A stretch of DNA of 64,000 nucleotides, taken from assembly GCA_951802195.1 (NCBI GenBank), contig OX637623.1, positions 868,001 to 932,000 of the forward strand, read 5' to 3'. This DNA is from Tausonia pullulans (taxonomy: Eukaryota > Basidiomycota > Tremellomycetes > Cystofilobasidiales > Mrakiaceae). The notes below the pieces were generated by a model. The model saw only the letters and a program-made list of their open reading frames with translations, was not told the DNA's origin and made no database searches. Shown here in pieces: positions 1-11,500 of the stretch (position 1 is its first letter; the number at the start of each line of letters is the position of its first letter). A program made the translations under genes and the position numbers.

Positions 1-1136
1 GACAGCGACGCAGCCCTCGCGTGACAACCGCCGTAGGCTCGTGGTCGCGGCAGGGACAGGCTCGAGGATGTGACAGCTCGCCCAGTCTAAGCAGAGCTGT
101 CTGCGGCAACTGTCCATTCCAGAGAGAGGCGAGAGAGAAGGGCAGGGGAGGCCTTGGGCGGGCGCCAGGAAGAGAGGCAAGATCAAGTCGAGGCCTCGAC
201 TCTCTTTCTCTCTTTCACCGGCGCGATGACGAGCTCCGCCTTCCCTCGTTAGGGAGGACATGACGCGTCTCCCTTGGTCTATGCCCCCGTGCACCAGCGA
301 GGCATAGAGTTCGACTCAGGTGGAACACCCTCCGCCATCTCCCAAGGCTCAGCGTGTCACGCTCGGGAAGCCAACGGGCAGGGGGCGGGTCGTGCGAGGA
401 GGCGAACCCGGTCGACTCGACTCACATATCCGCCAGCCTTGCATCTCGGAAACGGCGTAAACGAAGCGGTCCGACGCGCCCGAGTCGGTGTGCTTCTCGA
501 CAACTAGAGGGGGTTCCAGAGGGGGAGCGGGATGAGCATGATATCAAGGGGGGAAAAGATCGGAGCCGATGAAGTAGGGGGGAGGGAGGTGGAAGAGGTG
601 AAGAACGGAAGGTCTCTTACCGGGCTCGGACAGCGTTTGTCCCTGGGGGAGAGAGACGCGTCAGGACGGCGTTGAGGGTGACGAGCCAAGGAGCTGCTGA
701 CCATGATAAGAAGAAAGGGGAAAGAGTTGGGTCGGGGAAGGGTAGGTTGGAAGGGGAGGGGGAAAGACTGTAGGGTCGAGTGTGGGCGATGGATGGTGGA
801 GGGAGAAGGGGAGAAACCGCGGCCGGCGCTTGCTCTCCTCCAGCGAGGCACGCGCGTGTCAAGCAGTGCCCGCGTCCCACAGCACACACGTCGTCAGGGC
901 GACTGCACATGCCCCCTTCCATGGCCCGCAGAATACCTCTCACACAGGAGAATGTCCATCCCATGTCTGTCCGTGCTCAGCGCCTGAGCGCGGGGGATGG
1001 TGGTGCCTGCCACGCAGACGGACCGCCCGCCCGTCGCCCGCCCGGTTGGTGCCCGCGCCGTTTCTCCAGGCTTGAGGCCAACAACCAACCACCTCCTTGT
1101 CCCGCTTGCCTTCTCCCAGGAGAGACGCACGTCATC
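1..1136. other. No gene recognised; upstream region of the carrier gene
   Basis: No open frame here resembles a protein family. Open frames on both strands are low-complexity Arg/Ser/Pro/Gly reading caused by the high GC content. The 3' part is presumably the promoter and 5' UTR of the carrier gene that starts at 1137. A purine-rich stretch lies at about 690-800. Confidence 0.5.
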
Positions 1137-4100
1137 ATGGCGTCCTCCTCATCGTCGTCCCCCTTCGCGTCCTCCTTCTCCTCCCCTCTTCCGCCGCATC
1201 CACCACAGCCCCCGCCGCCGTCGTCGCCCCATCCCCAGCTCGCCTGCGCCGGCGCCGAGCGCAAGGCCGGCGTCCCGCCTGAGCTGACAGCCTTCCGCGC
1301 GCGCGAGGGCCGCCAGGCGCGCGAGCGCAAGCTCCGAGAGCTCTGGTCCCAGCTCCCTCTCAAGGACCCTTCCTTGCCGGCGTCTTCCTCTTCCTCTGCT
1401 TCTCCTTTATCGTCTTTTTCCACTGCGTCGCCCTCACCCATAGCCCCGTTGCCGCCAACGACAACCTCGACGGCGCTTCTTCCAGCGCTTCCCTCGGACC
1501 CTTCCTCCACCAACCTGCCCGCCGTCACGATGACGCCGGCGCTGCCAGGCCTCTCAACCACGCTCTCGCCCGAGCGAGCAGAGGCCCTCGCCCAGCTCTA
1601 CCAGCAGGAGCTCGTCCGAAGGGTCACCACGCCGGCGACAAACCCGCACGCGAGGGAATTTGCGGGGGAAGGCCTCGCGCCTTGGGTCGATGGTGCGGCC
1701 GGCGCCGAGAGGAGGGAGAAGGTCGTCGACTGGAAGGAATTTCGCACGTATCTTTGGACGAAGGAGCAAGGTGAGGGATCTGGCGAGCTCTTGCGATGGG
1801 TGCTCTCTCCCCTCTGCAGTGGACAACATCCCGGGCTGTGCTCTCTCTTGCTCGGTCCGCGCGACGATGACGGGCCGAGTTGAAGCGAACGAACGAGTCG
1901 CGCTCGTCGTCTTAGTCAGACGAGGAGCGCCTACGATGCAGTGGCGTCCGTCACTCGAGGAACCAGATTCCGCCGATAGCGAGGCCGTCTGGCTGCCCTG
2001 TCACTTCCAGATAGAGGGCGAGGAGCATGGGGGAGGGAGCTGAGGTGTGGAGTGACGTCAAGCAGTGCCCTTTCATCCTCCCTCGACAGCTCTCTGCCAA
2101 CCCTCTCCCTCTGTTGGGCGTATTTGTTCAGACAATGGGACCCTACAGCTCTCCATCTCAGCCAGAGGTGGTTGCAACGAATGAACTCGGACTCTCGGCA
2201 CGCGCGTATGCGGTTAGGAGACGGGCTGAGGGGCTGACTCTTGCTTGTTTCCTTCTTCCCCTCCCTCTTTCTCCCTTTCTGCAGAGCTCTGGAACGTCTT
2301 TCACGAGCTCGACAGGAACCACGACGGTGTCATTGACCTAGAGGACATGCGGACAGCTCTGCGAACAGCAGGTGTGTCTCACATGTCGTCCTCCTCTTCC
2401 TCACGCTCCCCCCCCCCCCCGCTCGGCACGCTCTGACCGTTCGCCGTTCCCCTAGGCATCGCTCTCACTCCTGCAACGCTTCACGAGTTTGTCAGCTTCC
2501 TTTCGACAGGCAAGGTTCTCGCCGACAAGCAACAGAGCCGAGAAATTTCATTCGTCGAGTTCCGGGACATGCTCCTCATGCTCCCAAGGAGCGCAAGCGT
2601 GCCGGAGATCTATCGCGTGCGTATTCTCACCTTCGCCCTCGCAGTCTTCTCTTTGGCTCACGTGCGATCCTGACCGAACACCTTTCTTGCACGCACACTC
2701 TACAGTTTTACCAGGTCCGAAAACGCCACCCAGACGGCCGAGGGGCCGCCCGCGTCAACAGCGAAGGCGACCTCTCGCCGTCGTTTCCAAGCACTACTCC
2801 TGCGGCCATCAAAACCAAGGTGGAGGCATCGGCGTCGTCCTCTGCAGCCGCTGGCGGGGTGGCCCCGGCTTCTGGCCCGGTTAAGTCCCATCCGGACGCG
2901 GCGGCAGGCGGTGTGGGCGAGGGGGTTTACGCTGTGATTGGTGGGGAAGACGAGGAGGAAGAGGACGAGGACGAGGAGGACTCGAATGGGATCAGTGCGG
3001 ATGTTGCGCTCAAGTTCTTGGCAGCGGGAGGTGTCGCTGGTGCAGGTTCGATTGTCGCTTTTCTCTCTTCTTTTCAGTTCGAGGTTGACACCCCTCCCCA
3101 TCCCTCACGCACAGTCTCACGAACGGCCACCGCGCCCTTTGACAGATTAAAAGTCTTCCTCATCACGGACTCGACGTCACCCAAAAAGTCGGACATCAAG
3201 CCGATCGTCGGGAAGGGCATCCAAGGGATCGAGAATATCAAGCGGGCCGTCATGCGGCTCTACCTCAATGGTGGAGGGGTTCGCTCATTCTGGGTCGGGA
3301 ATGGATTGAATGTGTAAGTGCGCAGTTACAAGGGGTCTAGTAGGCCCCCGGGGTGCTGAACAGATCTCTTTGTGTGTCGTTAGTGTCAAGATCATGCCGG
3401 AATCCGCGATCAAGTTCTTCTCGTACGAGGCATCTGTGCGTATTCCTCTTAGCGAGACCTCTCAGTCCTGCTCTTCTTAACGCGCCGACCATACAGAAAC
3501 GCTTCCTCGCCCGTTACTGGGACCACGTCGACGACCAGTCGCAGATCTCGGGCTCGTCCCGGTTCCTGTCTGGCGGCCTCGGCGGCATCTCCTCCCAATT
3601 CGCCATCTACCCTGTTCGTCTCTCCCTCGTCACTCTCCTTCACGTGGTACTGACTTTGAGGCCACAACTCGACAGCTGGAGACCCTCAAGACTCAGCACA
3701 TGACGACCGCGGGTTCGGACCACTCTGCCAAGGTGCTCCTCCGCAATGCCGCCGAGATGTGGCGGCATGGGGGTATCCGGCGATATTACCGAGGACTCAC
3801 GGTCCGTTCTCTGTCTCGTCCTCGTCCTCTGCTAAAGTTCAAGAAAGCGCGAGGCTGATCTTTCATATCCCCCCCCCTCCCCACACATTTTTTTTTCACC
3901 AGCTCGGCCTCGTAGGCGTCTTCCCCTACGCAGCCATCGACATGTCGACCTTCGAGACCCTCAAACTCTCATACTGCCAGCATTTTGAGCTCGAAGAGCC
4001 CGAAACGTACGCCGTCCTCGCGTTCGGCGCCATCTCCGGTGGCGTCGGCGCCACCTCGGTCTACCCGATCAACGTCCTTCGAACGAAGCTTCAGGCCTCC

Positions 4101-4370
4101 GGTTCGACGGGCCACCCGCAGACGTATACGGGCTTCGCGGATGTCACGAGAAAGACGATTTCTAGGGAAGGGTGGAGGGGGTTGTACAAGGGGTTGACGG
4201 TGACGCTGGCGAAGGTGGTGCCGGCCGTCAGCATCAGCTACGTGGTGGGTTTTCCTCTTCTCTCTTCTCTTCGACGTCTCGCTTTGGGGAGAGGGGATAA
4301 TCGTCTGACCCGTCCGTTTGCTCCTACTCCGCAGGTGTACGAGGACTCGAAGCGGAAGCTCGGGCTCTGA
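1137..4370 (+). CDS. Calcium-binding mitochondrial carrier (Sal1/SCaMC type)
   Basis: The gene probably encodes an inner-membrane ATP-Mg/phosphate-type carrier controlled by calcium. A Ser/Pro-rich leader of about 150 residues is followed by a canonical EF-hand loop DRNHDGVIDLED (about 2317-2352) and a second degenerate EF-hand region. A long acidic linker follows (about 2820-2990). The three carrier signatures are PFDRLKVF (about 3137), a split YP-LETLK (about 3610-3690) and YPINVLRTKLQ (about 4062). Exon 1 ends at 1770 and exon 2 starts at 2285, which joins as KEQ-ELWNVF. The last exon ends VYEDSKRKLGL-stop. The start at 1137 is the first ATG compatible with the carrier frame that follows a pyrimidine-rich leader; the frame is open further upstream, so an earlier start cannot be excluded. 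Family recognition is firm. Substrate is inferred from the EF-hand plus carrier architecture. Most Sal1/SCaMC proteins have four EF-hands, and I see one clear loop. Confidence 0.85.
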
Positions 4371-4826
4371 GAGCCTCGACCCGGCCCCACTCCCATCCTT
4401 TTGTTGATTGAGATCTTGCCGGCGACGGAGAGGAAGAGAGGAGGAGGGGTACGGACATACACACCTACATCCAACCATCATTATTTTTGTTTGCATCTGT
4501 ATAGAGAGAGAGAGAGAGTCGACGACGACGACGGCGGCAACAATGACGGGGAAGAGGTGGATGGGCCGCCGATGGGGCGAGGAGAGGAGTTGCTGTTTCG
4601 TCTTTCCTCGTTCCTCCCCTTCCCCTTTCGATCTATCACATGTCATATTACTCTTCAGTCTGGGAGAGAACAAGACGAGATGAGAGGAGCCAGGAGCGAG
4701 GCCAGATTGGGGATCAAAGGCTGTGTTAATGCGATGATAGAAGGTAATTAAGAGGGGGGGGGGGGGGAAACGGGAGATGATGTAAAGCAAAACAGTAAGG
4801 AAGAGTCCATGTCCATGCGACAAGGA
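4371..4826. other. Convergent 3' intergenic region
   Basis: This lies between the stop codons of the carrier gene and of the minus-strand barrel gene. It holds a GA dinucleotide run (about 4504-4518) and a G homopolymer (about 4756-4767). I see no gene. Confidence 0.5.
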
Positions 4827-6554
4827 TTACTTGATGCATCGCGTGTTTCCTTTGCAAGCAATGCCGCCAAACGCCACGACAAGCTGGCCGAGTTGGCTGA
4901 GAAGCCCACCAGCGATGTGAGCGTCCTGCTGGTCCGGAGTGCCAGTGGTTGCCGCAGATGAGGCAGACAAGGTTACTGCGGAGCTCGAGGCGGCCGCGCT
5001 CGAGCTGGGAATGGCCGAGGAGGACGTGGAAGAAGAGGAAGAGGAAGAGGACGAGGAAGAGGAAGAGGAAGATGACGAAGTAGCGGCGGCACTAGAGGTC
5101 GTGGGGTCCGGAGTCCAAGCAGGGGCCGTCGATGTCGTCTTTTTCGTTGTCGTCGGCTCAGGAGGGGGCGTCCAGACCTCAGTCGTCCGCGTGGACGTCG
5201 ACGTGGTCTTGGGTTTCTCCTCCTCTTGATTTCCGGTTGTCCAGGAGCCATAGATCATGCCGTCGCCGCCAAAGTAGCTGCGGAGAAGAGAGAGGGCGTC
5301 AGAACCAGGTCGACTTTGAAGATGAGCACGAGGCACTAGGATCGCCGACCGACTAACTTGAAAAGGCCGGGAGAGAGATCAAGCTGGCCCCAAGCGCACG
5401 TAGGGCACTCGTCGGCGATGAGCGCAGAGGCGCTCTTGCCACTGGTTTGGGAGGGAGATTTGGTCAGCCTAGGGCTCGACTCTCAAGCCGGAGCGATGGA
5501 CTACCGACTTAACAGTGATGGACACGTATTGGCCGCATTTAGATCCGCCGGCGAACTCTGGGAGATGAAACGTCAAGTTGAGGCTCAGCAGGGCATGCTT
5601 CGTGAATGACCAGAAAGTTACGTGCGGGCAGAGTTGACGGCGACGGTCTGAGCGAAGGGAGATGGCAGAGGTTAGGGATCAAGCGCTAAAATGGAGGCCG
5701 ACTCTCGCACACCGACACGCACAAACTCGTCGTCTTGATGGACAGCTCCGCATGCACCTGGGCCGACGTGAGTGTAATCTGCAAAGGAAGCGTGCGCGAG
5801 AGACGCCATGCGATCAGCCTGCTGGTAAGGTGCGAGAGAAGATAGAAGCAGGGCAGGCAAACTTACACCAACTGATTTTTGGCAAAACCAGAAGGCGAAA
5901 AGATTGAGAAATATCAGCACTCTCAGGCAAAGCTCGGTCGTTGAAGAAGATAGAAGGCTGGAAGAGTATGTACGCACGTAAAGGGAACGTTACTATACAG
6001 ACAAACAAAACGACGAGGAGAGGAGGTTCCGTCAGCAAATAAAATGCAATCTTGAGCCATCACGCGCACATCGGCCAAATCTAGGAGCTGTGGCGAATGT
6101 TGTTTGTGACCAAGCGCAACAGTACTACGCCATCCTAAGATCGATCCTTAAGCTCTTCCAGGCATGGCCCCCAAGTGCTGCTCCAACATCCAACCCGAAA
6201 TATGATTGGGCCGATCTCTCGGCCGTAATGGCTTCTTCCCCTGTCTGCACTCGCCTTCCCCCGCCCTGACAGGGTCGCCCACCTTGCCAGCTGTCCTCAT
6301 TACAAGCGTATCGACCCGCGCCAACGCACCCTCTCGAAAGAGTTCCCGTCATACCGACTCTGGCAAGGACAGAAACTTAGAGCAACCCCGAGCGACAGAA
6401 TTCACCTGGCCTGGCGGGATTCGAGCTTCGCGGCGAGTCCGCGCTTGTGCAGTCCGCCAGCACCCGACTTGTGTCCCGCGGCGGCGTCGATGGGGATGGC
6501 GACAAGCACGATCGCAAAGAAAACGGCGGCGAGCGAGGTCGAATGAGCGAGCAT
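4827..6554 (-). CDS. Secreted double-psi beta-barrel (RlpA/expansin-like) protein with Ser-rich tail
   Basis: The N-terminus starting at 6554 is a classical signal peptide (MLAHSTSLAAVFFAIVLVA) followed within about 20 residues by a Lys-Arg dibasic site, suggesting Kex2 processing. Exons downstream spell a DPBB domain: YTHVGPGACGA, then DDEFTVAVNSAR, EFAGGSKCGQYVSITVK, and SASALIADECPTCAWGQ followed by LDLSPGLFK, then GGDGMIYGSWT. The conserved GACG, CG, DECPTC and LDLSP elements are those of fungal RlpA-like/expansin-like proteins. A Pro/Thr linker and a run of about 20 serines follow. The protein ends in a small Cys-containing tail (GGIACKGNTRCIK). Exact exons between about 5800 and 6400 were not resolved. 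It is probably extracellular and wall-associated; no enzymatic activity can be assigned. Confidence 0.75.
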
Positions 6555-7373
6555 AATGAGTGGGTGATTTTTGGGAAGTCGAGGGCAAGAAAGGAAAGAA
6601 GAAGGCAAGAGAGGACCGAGCTGGGCTGCAGGATCAACAGCAATTAGTACGGCGGGTCGGTGCGGATGCCGTGTTTAGCTGTTGGCTTGGCGAGGAAGGA
6701 CGGGAGGGAACGGGCGTGAGGGCGACTTTTTGCTGAAGGAGCGTGAGGTTATGATCGGGAAGAGGAGATAGGTATCAAGAGCTGAGGAAAGCGAGCGAGG
6801 TCTGTTGTTGTTGTTGGAGGGTGGCGAGTTCTCGCGCGCGGATGTGAGGATGTTGGGATAATAAGCCGTTGGCAAAGGAAGGAGACGCCACCGTACGCGC
6901 TGGAGAAGAGGGAAGGGAAGCGAAAGAACAGAAAGTCTAGGCCTCACGGATTCCGGAGGAAAGAGGAGAGGAGAGCGAAAGAGGGGCAATAGTAGAATAG
7001 GAGGTCAAGGCTCTGGTTCACCCCCGACGAACCCATGCGCGCGACAATGATCCACAGTCCTAAAGCTCGCTTGTTGGCGTGGAGCCAAATAGACGCCGCG
7101 TGGGAGGGGACATACAAGTCTTAGTGAACGAATAAACAGCCACCCTTTGATGAGGTACTTAAATCCTCCCGACTGTGAAGGACGCTCGTGACATCACTTT
7201 CTTCGACGCAACCGCGTGTTGTTAATCGAGCAAGTCGGGCACGGCGGAGCAGAGGACAAACTAGAGCGAGCGCGAGGCCTGGCCTCTCCGGCGAGTGCTT
7301 TCTTTCAAACTCAACTACATCTTCCCTCAGCCATCCACCTACCTATCCACCCATCCACCATCTTCCTTTCAGC
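6555..7373. other. Divergent promoter region
   Basis: This separates the barrel gene (minus) from the gene starting at 7374 (plus). The last 70 bases before 7374 are CT-rich (repeated CCATCCAC) as in many basidiomycete 5' leaders. No gene was recognised. Confidence 0.5.
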
Positions 7374-8392
7374 ATGTCCTACAACGACTCCAGTAAGGTC
7401 TTCCACCCCACCGCCACTCCTACCGCCGCTCCTCCTGCCATCGCTGCTACCGGCGTTCCCCATGAGACATCGCACGCCCCCGCCGTTGCTGCTGCTCCTT
7501 CGGCGCCCAGCACCACGAGTTCGGCACCTGATCCCGTCGCTCAGAGGCACATCGCGCGTGACGACGAGTCCTTCACCCAGCCGGCTCGTTCCAATCCCTC
7601 CAACACGAACGGCTCTTATCCCATCTCGGCCTACGTCCTACGCCAAGCGGTCAGTCAAAGAAGCCGGCGTGCTTCTTGGTATACATTCGACGTGGGCTGA
7701 CGTGTTTGTCATCCTTACTTTTACCTCGATGCTGTTATCTAGGGCGCTTATCAGGCCCACGTTGTCGTCCGCTGGAGTGAGTTCTGCTGTCCTTAAGGGT
7801 GTTGGCTCGTCAGCGCGTGATATCAGAGTCTCGTCTGCTTCGATCAACCTTACTGACGCCGTTCTCATTTCGCATTCTCTTCCCATTAAACTTCTTTCTT
7901 CTGGGCCCTGTTCATTTCCATTCATTCAGCCACTGTTGACGGCCGCTCTGGGAAGACCGAGCGGCTCGGATCCTCCATCGGCTTCAACCACACCGGGTCG
8001 GTTGCCCTGTCTCTCTGTCTACCACTCAACTCTGACAGTTTCGCATTTCTCTAAATAAAGTGCCCGGTCCCTCAAAAATAAGGGTATCCCCGAGGGGGCT
8101 CTCTGCACCCTCGAGCTTGATGTTACGCTAGGAAAGACTTCACGCGCCCACGAGTCCTTCGTCTATGAAGAGGGGTGAATTGAATCAGGTGAACTCCCAT
8201 GTTCACGAAGACCTGAACTGATACAATGCGTTTCACAGAGCACCTACCGTTGCATACTACGTTTCGGGAGGAACGAGTGAGTTGGAGAAAATTGGACCAG
8301 CTGGACTATGAAGCATCCAAAACGACTGATACACCATTCTTCCTGCAGGTCTCTCGAAGGAGAAGTTAACTCTTGTTTATGGCGACGAGTAG
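7374..8392 (+). CDS. Unrecognised six-exon protein of 190 residues
   Basis: I do not recognise the family. Exons 7374-7649, 7743-7776, 7930-7996, 8061-8174, 8239-8276 and 8349-8392 join in phase to 191 codons including a TAG stop. The first 80 residues are Ala/Pro/Thr/Ser-rich and probably disordered, with no signal peptide. The remaining 100 residues look like a compact beta-rich domain: AYQAHVVVRWTTVDGRSGK, LGSSIGFNHTG, GALCTLELDVTLGKTSRAH, APTVAYYVSGGTSLSKEK and a C-terminal LTLVYGDE. Support comes from consistent phase at five introns and protein-like alternation of hydrophobic residues. The fourth exon uses an AAG acceptor, which is the weakest junction. No neighbour suggests a role. Confidence 0.6.
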
Positions 8393-8515
8393 AGTGTCTG
8401 TCGCCTCTGATCTCTCACATCTCGTTATTGGGGTACTTAAAGCTCATTCTTGCTCTTACTATTATGTCTGCCCTTGCCTGTGAAGTCTGATCATCATCTA
8501 CCAACCTTGTACCTC

Positions 8516-11500
8516 CTACTCGTCCTCGTCCATCTCCTCGTCAAGCTGCTGCACGATCATCTCAGCTTCACCCTCCAAGAACCCCCTGAGCACCTCCCTC
8601 ACATCCTCAACCTCCATCCCGTCCTCGGCTTCCTCATCGTCCGGGATCCTCCACTGCAAAAACCGCCTACACGTCGCTTCAGCCTCTTTCAACTCCTGTT
8701 TCTGCTTGTCGCTCAACGCGCGGTCCTGGAGAGGGAGGAACTCAAAGGCGCTGAGATACCGTCTGACCCGTTCTTTTTCAGCTGAATGAAAGAAAGCAAT
8801 TAAAACAGAGGGGATATCCACAGACCGGACTTCCTCTGCGCGCGTGCAGAGCTCGATAGGGACACCTTGGGATCGGGCGCAGGCCAGGGCGTGGGAGGTG
8901 AGCGAGAGCGTAGGGACGAGTCTTATAAGAAAGAGCAGAAAGTCAGCTGGAGCGCTTGACGGGTTGGGTTGAGATAGAGGCTGATGGACTTGTAAAGGTA
9001 GGTCACGGGCGGCGGAGCGATGGGTGTCTCTGAGACAGGGGGAACGACAATATCCTGACGACAGATGATCGTTGAGTTAATTAATAGAGAGAGGAGGCTG
9101 TGGGCCGAGGCATTACAGACCATGGACGCAAACGCAATGGGCAGGTCGGGGGAGACGAAGCCTTGTGAGAAAAGTTCGCTGTGTAAACTAGTCAGGAGAA
9201 GAGAGGCTGAAAAGGCACGGCCAGAGGAGGCAGAACAGACTGGAAGTGCGTCACGACAATCGTTTTGGGGCAGGCTGCACCCCTATTCAGGAGGTGAAGG
9301 ATCACTCCCGCCTGGATAGCAAGCAACGTCGGTCAGTACAAGCTATACCATCAAACAGTCAGATCGACGGACTAAAAGGCCAGCGCCATCCGTGCTGATC
9401 GTGCCCTTGCCGAACCTGCTCGTCTCGTTAGCCGTTGGGTCAGTTGATGTGGTCCGACCACCGGATTATAGAAAGAGGACGCGCTCGTCTGCCAGGATTA
9501 AAGACCTCGGCGTGGCGTTACGGAGCGCGAACGAGATCTGCGAGAGGTCGATCATGAAGGATGATTGGGCCTGAAGCACCTCAATACTGTCAAAGAAGGC
9601 AAGGCAGACTAAAAATACAAAAATCTGAGAACCCACTTACCTTAGCCACAGTCTCTTTAGAGGCAATGCGGGTAAAAATCTTGTCGCACGTCCCAATCGT
9701 TGCTGCATCACATGGGACAAAGCTGGACGTAGAGCGACGCGATCAACCAGCAACCTAGGTGCTCCAGAGATGCCTTGAACTAACCAGCCGATTTGCGCCC
9801 TGTGAGAAAAAGGTCGAGTCGAAAAATCGGTCAGCCACGGAAAGAGTGGGAAAATAAGCAAACGCGGACTGACATGTACACAATGAGGGCGACGCCCTTT
9901 GCATACACGCTTTTTCCGCTCGCATTAGACCCGCTTAGGACCATGACGCTGCGACGCTGACGGCTCGCGTCCTCGCCACTCTCGTCTAGCTCTCGCTTCT
10001 CATCGGCATCCATCTCGTTAACATCGGTCTTGTTTCCCTCGCCTCCATAGATTACTGTGGAGTTCGGAACGTAGTGGTCAACTGTGAGCTCCTGGAGGGG
10101 GTGTCTGGATGGAGGCAATGAGATCCGATCTATCAGGAGGTGGGACTCTGCTACGAGGCCGCCGGAGCGAGAGCTGCACCGTCCGTTCTTGATCTTGAGC
10201 ACATTCTCCTCAGTCATAAATGGACGACGATAGTTGTGGTGGCGAGCGACATCAGCAAAGGCTAGGAAACTGATTCGACTCGAGGTATCAGCGAACTGAT
10301 CTACTGTCCTCCGGCTGTCACTTACCAGTCAAGCTCGGAACAGGTCTCGACGGCGCGCTGAACTCTGGCCGCCTGAAGGACGACGGACTCGGACAACTTT
10401 TGGACAATCTCGACTAAGTGCGGACAAGTAGTTAACAGACTTTTTCGAGATCATGCACATGGCTGAGACTTACTCTCTCGGTCGGCGATGTTGCTGTGGA
10501 TGTCGCCGAAGTGTGCGTCGAGGTCTCGCATCTAGGTAGACTGAGCTAGTCAGAGGCAGTCTCTGGCGACGATCCGGGGCAGCTGGAGCTGACTTTATCA
10601 TTCTGAATCAACAAAAGGGGTCAGCGAGCTACCACGAGGTGGAAAAATGCTGCCTCACCTTAAAGTAAACTGTGGACCTGAAGGGAAGAACGGTGTTCAG
10701 GGAGACGAGATCGCCGAACGAGGGACCTCAGAAGCTCACTCGGTTAAGAACTGCATGCATGCGCAGCTCAATAAGCTTCAAGGGGGCAGAGCAACAGTGG
10801 TAAGCAAGACGGACCTGGAACTGCCATCCAGGCAAGACGTCCACCTCATGGTTCTCCTCCTCCCACGGCCGCGCCATCACCGCCGCAATCAGGAAGCCGA
10901 GCTGCGGGAAGTAAGTGACGTTGAGCTCGCTGATCACTGCTGGCGGGACCTCTCTGCTGAGGTTGGCTGCGATCTGAGCCTGAATGGTTGGAATGGATGA
11001 GTTGAAGTCAAAAAGTGAGAGGAGAGAGCAATATAAAGAAAGCGACCTACTAGTAGAGTGTCAAGACCTGCATACATGCGCTTCCACTCGTCGAGCTCAG
11101 CGTCGATTCCTTCCTTGCAGCATACACGTCCCTCGATAATAGACTGCTCCCAGTCGATCTGAAACGAACGGGCGAAGTTTGGCCAGCTCGAGGGACAAGT
11201 AATAGATTGCGCGACTCACAGTGTGGTTGATCTGAAACCCATGAGCAGAGAGAACCTCAGCATCGAGAGCGGCGCTCAGCTGGATAATGAGTCAGAAGCG
11301 AGTGGTCGGTGAGTATGACCATGACGTTTCAGCCAGCCTCTTGGTCTCTTGCCTTTTGCATCATCTGGGCAGCGTATGGCCCCATGAGCTCCTCGGCCCC
11401 ATCCCGGATCTGCAAGACTCGGTAGGTGAACTGTCTCTCCTTTCGTCAGTATAAATACAAACAACCGAACTCTCCATGCTCAGCTTACCTCCAGGAGCGC

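Noticed and set aside
504-964. Two overlapping minus-strand open frames near the left edge
   Set aside because: They are Ser/Pro/Arg low complexity in a purine-rich region with no splice-consistent continuation.
780-1883. Upstream extension of the carrier gene to 780
   Set aside because: The frame is open, but the extra residues are Arg/Pro/Cys-rich without conservation texture. The ATG at 1137 follows a normal leader. I kept the later start but note that the earlier one is not excluded.
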